A stretch of 64,000 bases of DNA from Type-B symbiont of Plautia stali. GTDB taxonomy: Bacteria > Pseudomonadota > Gammaproteobacteria > Enterobacterales > Enterobacteriaceae. The DNA lies in assembly GCA_001485295.1 (NCBI GenBank), contig BBOA01000002.1, positions 1-64,000 of the forward strand, in the 5' to 3' direction. The translations under genes and the position numbers were made by a program. A model generated the notes under the pieces. The model searched no databases. It had not been told where the DNA came from and saw only the letters and a program-made list of their open reading frames with translations. Shown here piece by piece: positions 62,029-64,000 of this stretch (within the stretch, counting starts at the first letter, position 1; every line of letters starts with the position of its first letter).

Positions 62029-62785
62029 TTATGCTAGCAGCATCTCGAGTTTAATAGAGATCGCTATGCTCTCAGACTTTGCTTTTCCTGTCCATGCGAT
62101 ATCAAAAGCGGTGCCGTGGTCAGCGGAAGTGCGAATAAACGGCAGACCGGCAATAATGATATTGACTCTGTCGTAAAATACAATAAAGGCCGTTTTCGCC
62201 GGCGTGCGGATTGACGCCAGCCACGGCGATACGGGCTTTTTCAAAGCCGACGCGACGCAGGAAGGTGTCCGCTATGCCGATCACCGTTTTAATCCGCGTC
62301 TGGTTCAGCGTGTCGAGGAACTTACGCAGCGCGATATCTTTGGTGTCGGTGAGGTGCGTCAGCAGCTCGGGATGGCCGGGATAGAGATGGCCTGCTGAAT
62401 GCAGCGCCTCTTTATTCAGCAGCGCAGTTGCGATAGCCTGTATCTTGCCCGTCAGCGCTAGTTCGGTCGCGCGCTTCACGCAGCGCCAGGCGAGATCGCA
62501 CGCCTGCTTCTGCATCACGCCCGGCTTCAGGGAGTCTGGATCGGCCAGCGGCTCGTCGCTCACATTGACGATGCCCGTCGCGAAGTGCGCTTCTTTCACG
62601 CTGTCCCGTACGCGCTGCTCCACCTGCGGCGTAATATTCAGGGCTAGGACACGACTCAGCGTCGCCGCGCAGCCCACCACTACCGCCGGCGCGCCGTTAA
62701 GGTCGCCTTCCGCCAGCGCTTTGATGATGATCTCCGGGCTGATGCCCGCCGGATCGCCCATGGTCACCGCAATAATTTTACTCAC
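62029..62785 (-). pseudogene. pdxA2: 4-phospho-D-threonate/erythronate 3-dehydrogenase (PdxA2-like), pseudogene
   Basis: PdxA2 oxidises four-carbon sugar-acid phosphates. From GTG 62783-62785 the frame gives [54 protein letters not shown] and RIAVAGVNPHAGENG. About 60 codons with the metal-binding YHDQGH region are then missing. The C-terminus (GLPFIRTSADHGTAFDIAWTGKA) is in another frame. The start overlaps the end of the upstream kinase remnant, showing a former operon. Confidence 0.9.
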
Positions 62786-63505
62786 TCGACTTCTCCTCAA
62801 TAAAACGAATGGTTACTACCCGGGTGTTTTCGTCGCCAAAACCGCCCGCTTTGGCCATTACCGGAAGGGTAAATTCACTGTTAAGCAGGACGCCGTACGG
62901 CACGTAGCCCGCCACAATGCCCTGAATCTGAAAACCGCTGGCGCCACGTCGCCGCCGGAGAGATAGAGTCCGGCGGGCCGCTACGCACTAGCCGGCCAGC
63001 GCGTCTGGTCAAATAGCTGGAGGATATCGACATCCACCAGTACAATCTCTCGTTACGCCGCCAGCCGGGCGATCTGTTGCTGCGCGCCGGCGCTTATCGA
63101 GCCGATTACCGCCAGCATCGGCGCCGACTAACAGCGGCGTGTCGTCAAGCTGCGCGGCAGCAGGCCAAGATGCGCGCAATATTGCTCTCTCGCTCCGCAT
63201 CGATCACCACCGTGCCCTGCAACTCGACCAGAAGCGCAGGAAAGCGATCGCTGTGCAGCGTAGCGAGATCGATCTCACAGTCGTCGATCCCCAGCTGCGT
63301 TAATACGTGCGCGATGATTACTGGCGTTTTCGGATCGCTGGCGTATTTGGTTTCAAGCAGCAGCACGCCGTTTACCCGCACTTCGCCGCCAAGCGTGACG
63401 CGCCCCAGCCGCGGCATGGCAGGCATAATCAGTGCCCGCTTTTTGCCGCTGGCGGCTAGCGCGGCACGCACCTCTTCTCTCCCGATTCGGCTCTGTGCCG
63501 CTATG
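62778..63505 (-). pseudogene. four-carbon acid sugar kinase (OtnK/DUF1537 family), pseudogene
   Basis: The family phosphorylates D-threonate, D-erythronate or related acids. The N-terminal part is truncated; the remaining piece reads ALIMPAMPRLGRVTLGGEVRVNG, LLETKYASDPKTPV and VVIDAERESNIARIL. After broken frames the C-terminal [25 protein letters not shown] appears, ending in TAA at 62778-62780. Only about 730 of the usual 1,250 bases remain. The exact substrate cannot be told. Confidence 0.85.
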
Positions 63506-63642
63506 AATGATTATATTTAATTAATATCAAATTAATTGAAATCAATATGTCCCATAAATTATGACACAGTAAGTGACAGACATCGCACTGAAGCGATCAA
63601 TACCAATCATTCAGCCTAGATTCACAGTAATAAGGGTATGAA

Positions 63643-64000
63643 ATGAACATCAACAGCACAGTAATTAGCGGCTATCAGGCGCTGAACGACATTAGCTATA
63701 GCTATCTGCTGAAACAGAAGGCCAGTGCGCTGCTGGTAAACGACAAGAATATTGAAACCATTCCGGCGTTACAGGCGCTGAGCGCCCAGCTGAAGCAACA
63801 CGTCGGCAATGATAGCGTGCCCCACTAGAGCCAAGCTAGCACGACGTCGCCGCGATTCTGGCGGCGCTGCCCACGTGTGACGTGGATCTAGGCGTCGATA
63901 ATGCCCCGTCGCTGGAGGCGCTACTGGCAGGTGAAAAGCCCGTGGTGTGCACCACCTCGCTGCTGATCCCCACTACCGCAGGCACCAGCTCGGAAGCGAC
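63643..64000 (+). pseudogene. iron-containing alcohol dehydrogenase, 5' part, disrupted and cut by the window end
   Basis: The frame starts MNINSTVISGYQALNDISYSYLLKQKASALLV, typical of iron-dependent alcohol dehydrogenases. It meets TAG at 63826-63828. Similarity resumes (DDVAAILAALP, SLEALLAGEKPVVCTTSLLIPTTAGTSSEA), but the GGGS nucleotide-binding stretch is deleted before it. It is divergent from the kinase remnant; the AT-rich gap at 63506-63642 probably holds the shared control region. The rest lies outside the window. Confidence 0.8.

Overview
The window is chromosomal DNA from a gammaproteobacterium of the order Enterobacterales. The gene order follows Escherichia coli K-12 in reversed orientation, from gmhB-metNIQ-rcsF-trmO-proS through the rof-tilS-ldcC-accA-dnaE-lpx-bamA-rseP-dxr-rpsB block, map-glnD-dapD, degP-dgt-mtnN, erpA-hemL-fhu-mrcB, dksA-pcnB-folK-panBCD and on to cueO-yacC-speED. 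The coding regions look moderately GC-rich. Accessory genes such as an OafA-type acyltransferase, a Cys/Met-metabolism PLP enzyme and a four-carbon acid sugar operon suggest the Erwiniaceae (Pantoea/Erwinia) or a similar lineage. That family assignment is an inference.

The striking feature is decay. About 34 genes are intact and nearly as many are clear pseudogenes that still sit in their ancestral places. They carry in-frame stops, single-base frameshifts, lost start codons and internal deletions. I found no insertion sequence, prophage, CRISPR array or tRNA. This fits a recently host-restricted bacterium, for example an insect symbiont in an early phase of genome reduction. The host itself cannot be read from the sequence.

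Layout. 1-6970: gmhB and proS are intact; metN, metI, metQ, rcsF, trmO, arfB, yaeP, rof and a small cytochrome c are broken. 6970-31020: an almost undamaged core block on the minus strand (tilS, ldcC, accA, dnaE, rnhB, lpxB, lpxA, fabZ, lpxD, skp, bamA, rseP, cdsA, uppS, dxr, frr, pyrH, tsf, rpsB), with only gloA2 dead. 31028-43813: map, glnD, dapD, degP, dgt, mtnN, erpA and hemL are kept; yaeH, cdaR and btuF are decayed. 43900-52860: the ferrichrome operon fhuACDB is reduced to a chain of deletion-joined fragments; mrcB and dksA are intact; hrpB, thpR, sfsA and gluQ are dead. 52893-56523: pcnB is fused in frame to folK, followed by intact panB and panC. 56564-64000: panD, an acyltransferase, yadH, a Cys/Met PLP enzyme, cueO, yacC, speE and speD are dead. 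The end holds a tetronate-type operon in which only the DeoR-family repressor survives.

Reading the genes together, envelope building (LPS, peptidoglycan, BAM, periplasmic quality control), fatty-acid initiation, translation, isoprenoid precursors, heme, diaminopimelate and most of the pantothenate pathway are kept. Import and scavenging (methionine ABC, ferrichrome, vitamin B12), sugar-acid catabolism, copper defence and several accessory tRNA-modification or rescue factors are lost. Two losses predict dependence: beta-alanine (panD dead, panBC intact) and spermidine (speE and speD dead), while lysine decarboxylase could still make cadaverine.
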